From Clostridia bacterium (lineage in GTDB: Bacteria > Bacillota > Clostridia > UBA1212), in NCBI GenBank assembly GCA_017444825.1, contig JAFSVU010000050.1:167194-231193 (forward strand): 64,000 nt of DNA, read 5' to 3'. The position numbers and the translations under genes are program-made. Under the pieces are notes generated by a model, which saw nothing but the letters and a program-made list of their open reading frames with translations, had not been told where the DNA came from and ran no database searches. This document shows positions 26,285-35,021 of the stretch, in pieces (position 1 is the first letter of the stretch; every line of letters starts with the position of its first letter).

Positions 26285-27103
26285 GTGAAAGTTTATGCCC
26301 TTGTAGGCGAATCGGGCTCCGGGAAAAGTCACCGGGCGCCTTGGATCGCGAAGCAGAGAAACATCGAATATATAATTGACGACGGCTTGCTCATCAAGGG
26401 TAACACCGTTTTGTGCGGTCATTCCGCCAAAAAAGAAAAAACCAGGATCGCATCGGTAAAAACAGCCGTTTTTGTGGACGACGACCGGGCTTTTGAGGTC
26501 TCCCACGCCCTTAAAAACTGCGACGCGAAAAGCGTTCTCATCCTCGGCACATCGGACGGGATGGTGAAGAGGATAGCTGAGCGCCTTGGTTTTGACGGCA
26601 TTGACGAAATAATCCACATCACCGACATTGCGACCCCGGAGGAGATACAGCAGGCTCTCATGACAAGGCGGAGCCAGGGAAAGCACGTTATCCCCGTTCC
26701 CACAATGGAGCTGAAGAAGGACTTCTCGGGTATATACCTTGACCCCCTCAACATACTGAAAAAAACAAAGAGCGGCTACATCGAGTCGCCCGGTGAAAAA
26801 TCGGTGGTGAGGCCCACCTTCAGTTACCTCGGAAACTTTACCATCTCGGAGCACGCCATCTACCAGCTTATGGAGCACGTGGCGCTGGAGTCCCCCGGCG
26901 TTGCGAAGATCAGCCGTTTCCGCGTTGAGAGCGCCCCCGGAGGCATTACCATGGAGATCGATCTGGTCCTGAAATACGGTTACAAGATCCCGGAGCTCAT
27001 GAGCAAGCTTCACAAAAGTGTGGTAAAAGAGATCGAAAATTTCACGTCTCTTAATGTCCGTAACCTTAAGCTCACCGCAAAAAGTGTCATTCCGCCGTCC
27101 TGA
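26285..27103 (+). CDS. P-loop nucleotide-binding protein fused to an Asp23/Gls24 domain
   Basis: 272 residues. Walker A GESGSGKS lies at residues 8-15; DDD around residue 66 is a possible Walker B. The first ~160 residues resemble a small nucleotide kinase or ATPase. The last ~105 residues (YLGNFTISEHAIYQLMEHVA... GGITMEIDLVLKYG...) form an Asp23/Gls24 domain, as in the membrane-associated envelope-stress proteins of Firmicutes. The start is GTG, with GAGG 8 nt upstream. It ends 17 bp inside the converging DUF951 gene. Function unknown. Confidence 0.8.
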   Translation: MKVYALVGESGSGKSHRAPWIAKQRNIEYIIDDGLLIKGNTVLCGHSAKKEKTRIASVKTAVFVDDDRAFEVSHALKNCDAKSVLILGTSDGMVKRIAERLGFDGIDEIIHITDIATPEEIQQALMTRRSQGKHVIPVPTMELKKDFSGIYLDPLNILKKTKSGYIESPGEKSVVRPTFSYLGNFTISEHAIYQLMEHVALESPGVAKISRFRVESAPGGITMEIDLVLKYGYKIPELMSKLHKSVVKEIENFTSLNVRNLKLTAKSVIPPS

Positions 27104-27263
27104 AAAACTTTTCGGCTTTGCTTCGCTGCAATTCCACAAGCCTTCCGCATTTGTCGCAGGTCACTTTCACATCCGCCCCTGAGCGAAGGACCGTCCAGAC
27201 GTTCCCTCCGCAGGGGTGGTTTTTCTTTGACACCAGCTTATCCCCCGGTCTTATGTCTGCCAT
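27087..27263 (-). CDS. DUF951 family protein
   Basis: 58 residues. ADIRPGDKLVSKKNHPCGGN, WTVLRSGADVK, CDKCGR and VELQRSKAEK match DUF951, a short protein with CGG and CxxC cysteines found widely in Firmicutes, function unknown. The ATG at 27263 lies just after the stop of the FtsK-like gene (TGAATGAAATG), so translation is probably coupled. Confidence 0.88.
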   Translation of the reverse strand: MADIRPGDKLVSKKNHPCGGNVWTVLRSGADVKVTCDKCGRLVELQRSKAEKFFRTAE

Positions 27264-27264
27264 T

Positions 27265-28935
27265 TCATTCACCGCCGTTTCCGGAAATGTCCGAAAATCT
27301 CACGTCAAACCCCGGCCTTTCCAGGAGCTCTCCGGCATGTCTTCCCGCCTTCAGCACGTCGCTGTCCGTCGCCAAGGGGCACTCGATATACTCTTTTCTG
27401 GTAAAGCCCTCCGCCATCAGGAACATGTCGCCCCGCTCAGGCAGGCGCTCGGGACCCGTTGAGTCCATGACCTGTCTTGCATTGATCTCGGAGCTGACCT
27501 TGAAGCACACCCTTGTCGGTATGTTGGCCTTGAAAATGCCCGGTATCATCTGCGCCGAAATGACCGACGTGGAAAGAACCAATGTCATCCCCGCGTCAAA
27601 GCCCCTCGTGAGTATCTTCATGACCGTGTTTGTAAACGCGGCGCCCCCGTGCTTCGATATGAGGTCGTAATTGTCCGCAAATATCACAAGCCACGGCACC
27701 GAGTTCTTTCTTATCACTCTTCTATTGTACTCAGAGACGCTGCGGCAACCGTTCTTTTCAAACAGGGATCTTCTCCTCTCCGTTTCCTCCGCCGCAATAC
27801 GGATCGCCTCCATGCATGCGCTTTCGGTCCGAACGACCGGGGCCGCCATGTGAGGTATCGTGCCGTACTCATCCGGAATATCACCCTTTGGGTCAAGTAT
27901 CAGCATCCTAACGTCCCGAGGATCTGCGCCCGAAATCATTCCCAATATCATCTGGCGAATAAAGGAGGTCTTTCCCGAGCCCGGATTTCCCGCAACGAGC
28001 ATATGCCTCAGCTTACTCAAACCAATGACTCTCGCATCGCCCGGCACTCTCCACCCGAAGGGAACCGGGATATTCCAGTCCTGATCCGTAAACTGCGGAG
28101 ACGTGAGAAGATCGTAGGAACATGCGCTCCTTTTCGCCTCGTTTTTCAGGCGCACCACCGCCAGGTCCGGCTCTCCGGTAAAGAATGCAAGCTCGGCCCC
28201 GTGCCCTATTTTTGCGGTCAAACTATTCCTTTCATCTTCACGTTCCGATAGTCTTCGAAGGCCGCTTCCCGTTACCGCAAAGGTCAGATGTCCTGGGTTT
28301 GAAACCGTCTTTCCGATCTTTATATCATAACCAATGTCCTTAAAAGCCGATCTCAGTATCCCACCGATGGCCGACCCTCTTTCGACTCCTGCGCCGGGTA
28401 TAAAGCGGGTGTTATCGCCGGGTCTTACAGACCCTGCGATCTCAAGTCTCTCGGATCTCTTAAGACTTTTCTTCTCGCCCTCCTCCGGGAGGACCGTGTT
28501 TCCGAACAGCTGCACCAGGTCCCTGTCTTTCGTGACGCGAGGCTTCCGGTCGGGGATTTTTTCAGGTTCAGCGGGAGCCTCGATTTCCGGTTCTTCAGCG
28601 GCTTCAGCTTCGGGTTCTGCAGACACTTCAGTCTCTTCAGCAGCCGCCTCTTCTGAGATATACTCTACCTCTTCGGGGATGTCCTCCTCTTTGACGTCCT
28701 CAAAGCACCCGTCAAACGCGCCGCCCCGCAGGGCCTCGAAATAAGGCGCCGCGGGGTCGGGAGCAGCATACAGCTTAAAAATATTGTTTTGAGCATCGGC
28801 AACGGTCATTGCCGGAGAAATTTTTTTCGAAAAAATAGGCGCGCCCTCCGCAAGGCCCAAAAGAAGATCGTTCCTTCTTCCGGCCGCCCTCGCACTGATC
28901 TCGCTCTGTCTTTCAATCCTCTTTCCGCCGGTCAT
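27265..28935 (-). CDS. Soluble FtsK/SpoIIIE-like ATPase without membrane domain
   Basis: 556 residues. The start at 28935 is chosen because GAGGAG lies 4-5 nt upstream. An N-terminal helical stretch is followed by a Glu/Ala/Pro-rich acidic linker (~residues 70-140), then the FtsK motor: an alpha-like region, Walker A AGNPGSGKT, LILDPKGD and a late STGPERLPERGDMFL segment matching the ERLLGxGDML loop of FtsK. The C-terminal gamma (KOPS-reading) domain and transmembrane helices are absent. Walker B reads VIFADNYDL where FtsK has VDEFADL: the catalytic Glu is Asn, so ATP hydrolysis may be impaired. It overlaps the upstream two-helix membrane protein gene by 23 bp. Confidence 0.85.
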   Translation of the reverse strand: MTGGKRIERQSEISARAAGRRNDLLLGLAEGAPIFSKKISPAMTVADAQNNIFKLYAAPDPAAPYFEALRGGAFDGCFEDVKEEDIPEEVEYISEEAAAEETEVSAEPEAEAAEEPEIEAPAEPEKIPDRKPRVTKDRDLVQLFGNTVLPEEGEKKSLKRSERLEIAGSVRPGDNTRFIPGAGVERGSAIGGILRSAFKDIGYDIKIGKTVSNPGHLTFAVTGSGLRRLSEREDERNSLTAKIGHGAELAFFTGEPDLAVVRLKNEAKRSACSYDLLTSPQFTDQDWNIPVPFGWRVPGDARVIGLSKLRHMLVAGNPGSGKTSFIRQMILGMISGADPRDVRMLILDPKGDIPDEYGTIPHMAAPVVRTESACMEAIRIAAEETERRRSLFEKNGCRSVSEYNRRVIRKNSVPWLVIFADNYDLISKHGGAAFTNTVMKILTRGFDAGMTLVLSTSVISAQMIPGIFKANIPTRVCFKVSSEINARQVMDSTGPERLPERGDMFLMAEGFTRKEYIECPLATDSDVLKAGRHAGELLERPGFDVRFSDISGNGGE

Positions 28936-29278
28936 CTTTCTCCTCGCTGCCCGCCTCGTCATCATCGAATTCTTCAAAAGCTTCGATGCTGTCATCGTCC
29001 GTCATATAGTCAACGTCTCCGCCGGAAACGATCCGTATCGCAGTCTTCCTGTCAGGCCTCACCTTGACCTGTCTTTTCACGGGCTTCACATTGGCGTCTT
29101 TAAAGAACATAACAACGAACTCTACCAGAATGCCAATGACAAAGTATCCTGCCACAAAAATCAGGAGCATCAGAGGCAGACTGTAGCCGGTGAGATACCA
29201 CACGGTCACCGCAAGCACGATGCCCGTCAGCACCCCCAGAATATGCTTCTTGAAAAATTTAAAAATCTTTTTCCCCAT
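28913..29278 (-). CDS. Two-helix membrane protein with acidic tail
   Basis: 121 residues: two helices (ILGVLTGIVLAVTVWYLTGYSL; MLLIFVAGYFVIGILVEFVVMFF), a basic strip (KPVKRQVKVRPDRK) and a strongly acidic C-terminus. The gene overlaps the start of the FtsK-like ATPase, so it may be the missing membrane anchor of that protein. This is inference; no family is recognised. Confidence 0.75.
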   Translation of the reverse strand: MGKKIFKFFKKHILGVLTGIVLAVTVWYLTGYSLPLMLLIFVAGYFVIGILVEFVVMFFKDANVKPVKRQVKVRPDRKTAIRIVSGGDVDYMTDDDSIEAFEEFDDDEAGSEEKDDRRKED

Positions 29279-29299
29279 ATGACCGGTTCTCTCAAAATC

Positions 29300-30214
29300 T
29301 CAGTCGTCAAACAGTGCATTCGTAAAATCCGCCGCGTTGAAAGGCTCCAGATCGTCTATCTTCTCGCCAACGCCAACGAGCCTCACCGGGATGCCCAGTT
29401 CCTTGCAGATGGAAACTATTATACCGCCCTTGGAGGAGCCGTCCAGCTTGGTCAGAATGATGCCGGTTATGTCCGCGACCTCCATAAAAGCTCTGGCCTG
29501 GTTCACGGCGTTCTGGCCAGTGGTCGCGTCAAGTACGAGGAAGGTCTCGCGTCTGACCTCCGGAAGCTCTCTTCCCGCCACCTTGGCCATTTTCGCCAGC
29601 TCCGCCATCAGATTTTTCTTATTGTGCAATCTTCCGGCGGTGTCGCAGATAAGGACCTGCGTATGTCTCGCCTTGGCGGCATTGCAGGCGTCAAACAGCA
29701 CCGCCGCAGGGTCCGAGCCCCCTTTTTGCTTGATGATATCAACCCCGGCTCTTACCGCCCAGACCTCCAGCTGCTCAATGGCAGCCGCTCTGAAGGTGTC
29801 GCCGGCCGCGAGAAGGACGGATTTGCCGCTTCTCTTGTAAAGATTGGCCAGTTTTCCGATGGAAGTGGTCTTGCCGACGCCGTTCACGCCTATCACCGTA
29901 ATTACCACCGGCACGTTATTAACGTCAATGCCGCTCTCCGCGCCCTCGGTCAGTATATTGCTGATGATGGCCTTCAGCTCCACCTTGACGTCTTCCGGTT
30001 TGGTTATCTTCTTTTCCTTGATGACGGCTTTCAGCTTCCCGATGATGTACTCGGAGGTCTCCACGCCAAAGTCGGACATGATCATTATGTCCTCCAGCTC
30101 GTCCATCAGATCGTCGTCCACGACGCCAAAGCCGGCCAGTATCTTGTTTATACCCTCGACAAACTGTTCCTTTGTCTTTTTGAGTCCCTGTTTAAGTTTT
30201 TCAAAAAATCCCAT
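29300..30214 (-). CDS. ftsY: Signal recognition particle receptor FtsY
   Basis: 304 residues, the GTPase receptor that docks SRP-ribosome complexes on the membrane. NG domain: GVNGVGKTT (G1), AAGDTFRAAA (the DTFRA loop), DTAGR (G3), TKLDG (G4) and GVGEKIDDLEPF at the end. The long acidic A domain of E. coli is absent, as usual in Firmicutes. It lies 19 bp downstream of smc, a conserved pairing. Confidence 0.97.
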   Translation of the reverse strand: MGFFEKLKQGLKKTKEQFVEGINKILAGFGVVDDDLMDELEDIMIMSDFGVETSEYIIGKLKAVIKEKKITKPEDVKVELKAIISNILTEGAESGIDVNNVPVVITVIGVNGVGKTTSIGKLANLYKRSGKSVLLAAGDTFRAAAIEQLEVWAVRAGVDIIKQKGGSDPAAVLFDACNAAKARHTQVLICDTAGRLHNKKNLMAELAKMAKVAGRELPEVRRETFLVLDATTGQNAVNQARAFMEVADITGIILTKLDGSSKGGIIVSICKELGIPVRLVGVGEKIDDLEPFNAADFTNALFDD

Positions 30215-30232
30215 ACTTTCCTCCGGGGTCTG

Positions 30233-33200
30233 TTACTTTTTCTTTTTGGCTTCCTTGTCGGTCATTTTAACGCTGACGACCTTGGATACGCCCTTCTCCT
30301 CCATGGTGACGCCGTAGAGCGAATCCGCGGACTCCATCGTGCCCTTTCTGTGGGTGATGAGGATGAACTGGGTCTCGTCGGAAAGCCCTTTTGTGTACGA
30401 TGCGAAACGGTAGACGTTGGAATCGTCAAGGGCGGACTCCACCTCGTCCAGGATGCAGAAGGGAGTGGGCTTCATGCGGAGTATGGCGAACAGAAGCGCG
30501 ATGGCTGTAAACGCCCTTTCACCGCCGGAGAGGAGCAGAATGTTCGTAAGTCTCTTTCCGGGAGGCTTGGCGATGATGTCGATGCCGCAGTCGAGGCACC
30601 TGCTCTCGTCCTCCAGCACCACGTCCGCTGTACCGCCGCCGAACAGCTCGCTGAACACGTACTTGAAGTTGTCCCTGATGAGAGAAAACTGCTCTCTGAA
30701 CTGCTTTTCCATCACGGAATTGATGCCCTCGATCATCTTGTTCAGCTTTGCGAGAGACTCCTCGCAGTCCTTCTTCTGAGTGTACGTGAACTGGTAGCGT
30801 TCATTGGTCTCTCTCAGGTCCTCTATGCTGGCCACGTTTACGTTGCCGAGTTTTTTGATGGCTGCCCTGAGCTCCGCAATGCGGCTTCTGGCCTCTCCCG
30901 GATTCTCCGGAGCCGCTCCGCCCGTCAGCTTGTACGCATCGGTGAAGGACATCTCGTACTCGTCAAAGAGCCTTCCCTTGTTATAGTCAATGTCGTTCTC
31001 GTGGCGCATCCTCTGGTTTTCAAGCCTTGCGGCCTCCTCCCGGAGCACACCCACTTTGGAAGATATTTCACCTATTTTTGCGATACTCTGCTTGACCTTT
31101 TCGGAGTTTTCCTTCCGTTTCTCCTCGTTTTCGGCGGTCTCCTTTTCCAGCTCTGCCTTCTTTTCCTTGGCTTCCTCCAGCTGCTTTTCAAGAGTCTCGT
31201 TTTCCGTGAGGATCTCGTTGTTGGTCTTTTCGGCCTCCTCCGACCTGATCTTTACGGTCTCGGCGTACTCGGTGCCCAGTTCGATCTCGCTTCTCAGTCT
31301 TTCGATCTCCGTGCCGGTGCGCGTCCTGCCGTTTTCGGCGTCCACCTTTTTGATCTTAAGCGCGGTGATCTCGCTCTGTCTTCTCTCTTTTTCGGAGCTC
31401 AGTTCCTTTGCGCTCTCCTCAAGCTTTGACAGCTCGGCGAGGGCGGCCTCCATATCGGCGCCAAGTCGCTCTATCTCGGTGGTCTGGATGGCGATCTTTT
31501 CCTTGCCCTCGGCAATGAGCTTTTTCTTGCCTTCGATCTCTTCGAAAAGCTTCTTCTCGCGCTCCTCGTTCTCGTCGAACACCCGTTTTCTCGCGGCAAG
31601 ATCAGCGGTAAGGCGTGCCACCAGGACCTCGCTCTTTCTGATCTCCCGGGTGAGTTCGGCGATAGTTCCGCTCTCCTCACGCACCGTCTCCTTCAGTTTA
31701 TCGACGCTTTCGACAAGCTTTCCGTGCTTTTTCTCGCACGCGGCAAGGCGCTCCTGGTACTCTGGTATTTCCCTGGTACGGGAAAGAGCCGCTCCGGTCT
31801 TGCTCCTTTCGGGGCTTCCGCCTGTGATGGATCCTGAAGGTCTCAATATGTCGCCCGTCCTGCTGACGCATATGAAGCTGTAGCGGAACTGCTTTGCGGC
31901 GGATATTGCGGCGTCAAGTGTCTCAAACACCGCGACACGGCCGAGGAGGCTTCCCACCACGTTTTCGTACATCGGTTCGTACTTCACGATATTCGAGGCG
32001 ATGCCCACGAATCCGCTGATCCTGCGGAGCTTTGCCGCGGCTTCGCCGTCGATAAATCTGGCGTTAACGGCAGACAGCGGCTGGAAGGTGGCTCTTCCCA
32101 GGTTGTTTTCCCTCAGGTATTCGATGGCCAGCTTTGCGGATTCCTCGTCCTCCGTGATGATGTCCTGGTAGTTGTTTCCAAGGGCCACGCTTATGGCGGC
32201 CTCGTCCTCCTTGTTCACTCTGATAGCCTGGGCCACAGCGCCGTAGATGCCCTTGCCGAAGGTCTTGTTGTCCCTGCAGAGGGTGAGTATCTCTTTGACG
32301 CTCTTTGCGTAGCCTTCGAAATTTTCCTCCATCTCCCGGAGCAGCTTCAGCTGGGCGGCGCAGGAATCGATCTCGGTCTTAAGGTCGTTTATGGTCTTTG
32401 TTTTCTCGGCGATCTCGGTCTCCGCGGCTGTCTTTGCGTCGTTTGAAACGGTCAGCTTTTCGTTGAGGCTCTTAAGGGTCTCGTTTGCGCCGTCAAACTC
32501 CGCCAGCAGACTGTCAAGGTTTTCCCTGGCGTCCTTCAGTTCCAACCTTCTTGCGTCGATCTCGTCGGTTATCTCTTTAATGCGGGCTTCATAGATCTCG
32601 TTCTGCCTTGTGAGCATAACGTTACCGGACTTCAGTCTCTCGACGGAAAGCCTCTCGTCCACCACTTTTTTGTTGAGTTCCGAAGCTGTTGCAGAATCTC
32701 CGCTGATGGCGCGCACCACGATGTCGAGTCTTCGCTGGAGCTTGTCGATGTCCGCAGACAGCACCCTGATGTCGTTTTCGATCTGCTTTTTCTCCTCGGA
32801 CAGCTCGGCTATGCGGATGGTATTGGTTTCTGCGATCCTGCCCTTCTCGGCGCTCTCTGACTTCATCCTCGCGATGTCGCTCTTGATAGATTCGATGCGC
32901 TGCAGATTGATCTTTATGGTGGCTTCGATCTCCGTTATGCGGCGTGCCTGCTCGAAAGCACCCTCTCTTGCGACCCTGTAGGCCTCCTCTATATTATCGT
33001 GGACCTTTGAAAGCCTCTCGTTGGAAGCTCTCGCGAGTTCCGCCTCACGCTCGCTGTCGATGATCTCATTGTTCAGAACGTCGGATTTTGCCTTTATATC
33101 GCCAAGTTTTTTATCCGCCTCGCAAATAGCGTGGACAAGGAAACCCACCTCTATGCCCTGAAGCTCGTTCTTCAGCTTGAGAAATTTTTCGGCACCCTCG

Positions 33201-33826
33201 GCCTGCTTTTTCAGCAATGCGATCTGCTTTTCCAGCTCCGAAACAGCCGCGTTTATCACCACCAGGTTCTGCTCCGTCTTCGCCAACGTGAGCTCGTATT
33301 CATGCTTCCTGATGCGGTACGTAGCGATGCCCGAAGCCTCTTCGAATATCTTTCTTCTGTCCTCGGACTTGCTGCTGAGTATGGCGTCCACCTTGCCCTG
33401 GCCAATGATGGAGTAGCTCTCCTTGCCGATACCGGAGTCCGCAAACAGCAGGAAAATGTCCTTGAGACGGGATCTCTTGCCGTTGATGTAGTAATCGCTT
33501 TCCCCCGAGCGGAACAGTCTTCTTGTGACTTTTACCTCGTCGTAGGGCATATCAAGTATCTTGCCCGAGTTATCGATGGTGATCGAGACCTCCGCGAAGC
33601 TGACAGGCTTTCTTCTGTCGGTTCCCGAGAAGATCATGTCCTCCATCTTTCCGCCTCTCAGGTCCTTTGAACTCTGCTCGCCAAGCACCCAGCGCACCGC
33701 GTCAGAAATATTGCTCTTTCCGCTTCCGTTAGGTCCTACGACAGCAGTTATACCGCCTCCGAATTCAATGACCGTCTTTTCGGCGAAGGATTTGAACCCT
33801 TGCATTTCAATTCGTTTAAAGTACAT
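30233..33826 (-). CDS. smc: Chromosome segregation protein SMC
   Basis: 1197 residues, full length. N-terminal half-ATPase with GPNGSGKSN and LRGGKMEDMIFSG, coiled coil to ~residue 510, hinge (~515-665, with KGIYGAVAQ and SITGGSPERSKTG after it), returning coiled coil, then signature LSGGERAF and Walker B CILDEVESALDD. It compacts and separates sister chromosomes with ScpA/ScpB, which are not in this window. Followed by ftsY. Confidence 0.98.
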   Translation of the reverse strand: MYFKRIEMQGFKSFAEKTVIEFGGGITAVVGPNGSGKSNISDAVRWVLGEQSSKDLRGGKMEDMIFSGTDRRKPVSFAEVSITIDNSGKILDMPYDEVKVTRRLFRSGESDYYINGKRSRLKDIFLLFADSGIGKESYSIIGQGKVDAILSSKSEDRRKIFEEASGIATYRIRKHEYELTLAKTEQNLVVINAAVSELEKQIALLKKQAEGAEKFLKLKNELQGIEVGFLVHAICEADKKLGDIKAKSDVLNNEIIDSEREAELARASNERLSKVHDNIEEAYRVAREGAFEQARRITEIEATIKINLQRIESIKSDIARMKSESAEKGRIAETNTIRIAELSEEKKQIENDIRVLSADIDKLQRRLDIVVRAISGDSATASELNKKVVDERLSVERLKSGNVMLTRQNEIYEARIKEITDEIDARRLELKDARENLDSLLAEFDGANETLKSLNEKLTVSNDAKTAAETEIAEKTKTINDLKTEIDSCAAQLKLLREMEENFEGYAKSVKEILTLCRDNKTFGKGIYGAVAQAIRVNKEDEAAISVALGNNYQDIITEDEESAKLAIEYLRENNLGRATFQPLSAVNARFIDGEAAAKLRRISGFVGIASNIVKYEPMYENVVGSLLGRVAVFETLDAAISAAKQFRYSFICVSRTGDILRPSGSITGGSPERSKTGAALSRTREIPEYQERLAACEKKHGKLVESVDKLKETVREESGTIAELTREIRKSEVLVARLTADLAARKRVFDENEEREKKLFEEIEGKKKLIAEGKEKIAIQTTEIERLGADMEAALAELSKLEESAKELSSEKERRQSEITALKIKKVDAENGRTRTGTEIERLRSEIELGTEYAETVKIRSEEAEKTNNEILTENETLEKQLEEAKEKKAELEKETAENEEKRKENSEKVKQSIAKIGEISSKVGVLREEAARLENQRMRHENDIDYNKGRLFDEYEMSFTDAYKLTGGAAPENPGEARSRIAELRAAIKKLGNVNVASIEDLRETNERYQFTYTQKKDCEESLAKLNKMIEGINSVMEKQFREQFSLIRDNFKYVFSELFGGGTADVVLEDESRCLDCGIDIIAKPPGKRLTNILLLSGGERAFTAIALLFAILRMKPTPFCILDEVESALDDSNVYRFASYTKGLSDETQFILITHRKGTMESADSLYGVTMEEKGVSKVVSVKMTDKEAKKKK

Positions 33827-33887
33827 AAATTACCTTTCGCAGGATCGGCCCTAAAACCAACCTCATCAAAATTATTTCAGAAGCCCT

Positions 33888-35021
33888 TCAGGCCTCCCGT
33901 TTGTCAACATCGATCACACAGCCGCCGGCAGCTCTGTAGAGCCTGTTCATGACCGCATTCCCGACACCGGTCTGGGGGAATGCCTCGGCAAGCACCAGTT
34001 CCACGCCCTCCGCGTCAAAATCCCTCAGAGCCCCGTAAAGTCCGTGGGTGACTGTGAGAAGATCTTCTCTGGTTCCGCAGCTTATCACCGTGAGTCCTCT
34101 GCCCTCGTAAGCGTGAGTGCCCTCTTTTGTCGTAAGCACGCCTGTCTTCACACCCGCTTTAAGCGCTTTAACGCCCTCCTCGGCGATCTTTTTCCTGACA
34201 TCGCCAATGTCGCCGCCGTCATATATCCTCACTTCCGCATCCGGCGAATAGTGGGTGTATTTCATGCCGGGAGACCTTGGTTTTTCCCCTTCTTTTGAGG
34301 CTTTTTTCCAGTCGGGGAGCTCCCCCTTTCCCAGCACCTCTATAACGTTTTCAAGAGTCACGGCACCGGGTCTTAATATCGCAGGCACATCCCCGGTTAT
34401 ATCGAGGACAGTGGACTCCACGCCCACGCTGCAGTCGCCTCCGTCGATTATCACGTCGACCCTTCCGAAAAGATCCTGGATCACGTGCCCGGCAGTCGAG
34501 GGGCTCGGTTTGCCGGAAAGGTTTGCGGAGGGAGCCGCTATGGGCACCCCTGAAACCCTTATAAGCTCCCTTGCGATCAGGTTGTCAGGCATCCTTATTC
34601 CCACCGTGGGCAGTCCGCAGGACACCGCATCGGGGACCGCAGGGTCTCTGCCCGCGATCATTGTAAGCGGCCCCGGCCAGTATCTTTCGGCCAGAAGCTC
34701 AAGCCTTTCCGCCTGCCTCCCGTCGCCGCTCATTACAAGGCTCAGTTTATCGAGATCGTCAATGTGAACGATCAGAGGATTGTCTGAGGGCCTTCCTTTA
34801 GCTTTAAATATATTTTTCACTGCCTCGGGATCAAAGGCACTCGCGCCAAGTCCGTACACAGTTTCCGTCGGGAAGCACACCAGCCCCCCTCTTTTAATGA
34901 CCTCGGCGCAGTACGCGATCTTTTCCGGGTCCGGATCGTCCCTGTCGAGCTTTATGATCACCGTGTCTTTTTTAATGAGGGTTTCCTCCCCTGCGCCGTT
35001 TTTTCCGTCAATCCTGGTCAT
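33888..35021 (-). CDS. L-threonylcarbamoyladenylate synthase (Sua5/YwlC type)
   Basis: About 378 residues. A YrdC domain (KRGGLVCFPTETVYGLGA, KGRPSDNPLIVHI, SANLSGKPSPSTA) is joined by a PGMKYTHYSP linker to a C-terminal Sua5 domain. It makes threonylcarbamoyl-AMP from threonine, bicarbonate and ATP, the first step of the t6A37 tRNA modification. The start is uncertain: ATG at 35021 has GGGGAT about 7 nt upstream, inside the 3' end of prfA (overlap 14 bp); ATG 35030 is also possible. Coupled to prfA. Confidence 0.93.
   Translation of the reverse strand: MTRIDGKNGAGEETLIKKDTVIIKLDRDDPDPEKIAYCAEVIKRGGLVCFPTETVYGLGASAFDPEAVKNIFKAKGRPSDNPLIVHIDDLDKLSLVMSGDGRQAERLELLAERYWPGPLTMIAGRDPAVPDAVSCGLPTVGIRMPDNLIARELIRVSGVPIAAPSANLSGKPSPSTAGHVIQDLFGRVDVIIDGGDCSVGVESTVLDITGDVPAILRPGAVTLENVIEVLGKGELPDWKKASKEGEKPRSPGMKYTHYSPDAEVRIYDGGDIGDVRKKIAEEGVKALKAGVKTGVLTTKEGTHAYEGRGLTVISCGTREDLLTVTHGLYGALRDFDAEGVELVLAEAFPQTGVGNAVMNRLYRAAGGCVIDVDKREA

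Noticed and set aside
29243..31429. 728-residue open frame on the plus strand
   Set aside because: It lies antisense to ftsY and smc, is low-complexity Leu/Gly/Asp in nature and has no family motif or ribosome site; it is a shadow of biased third codon positions.
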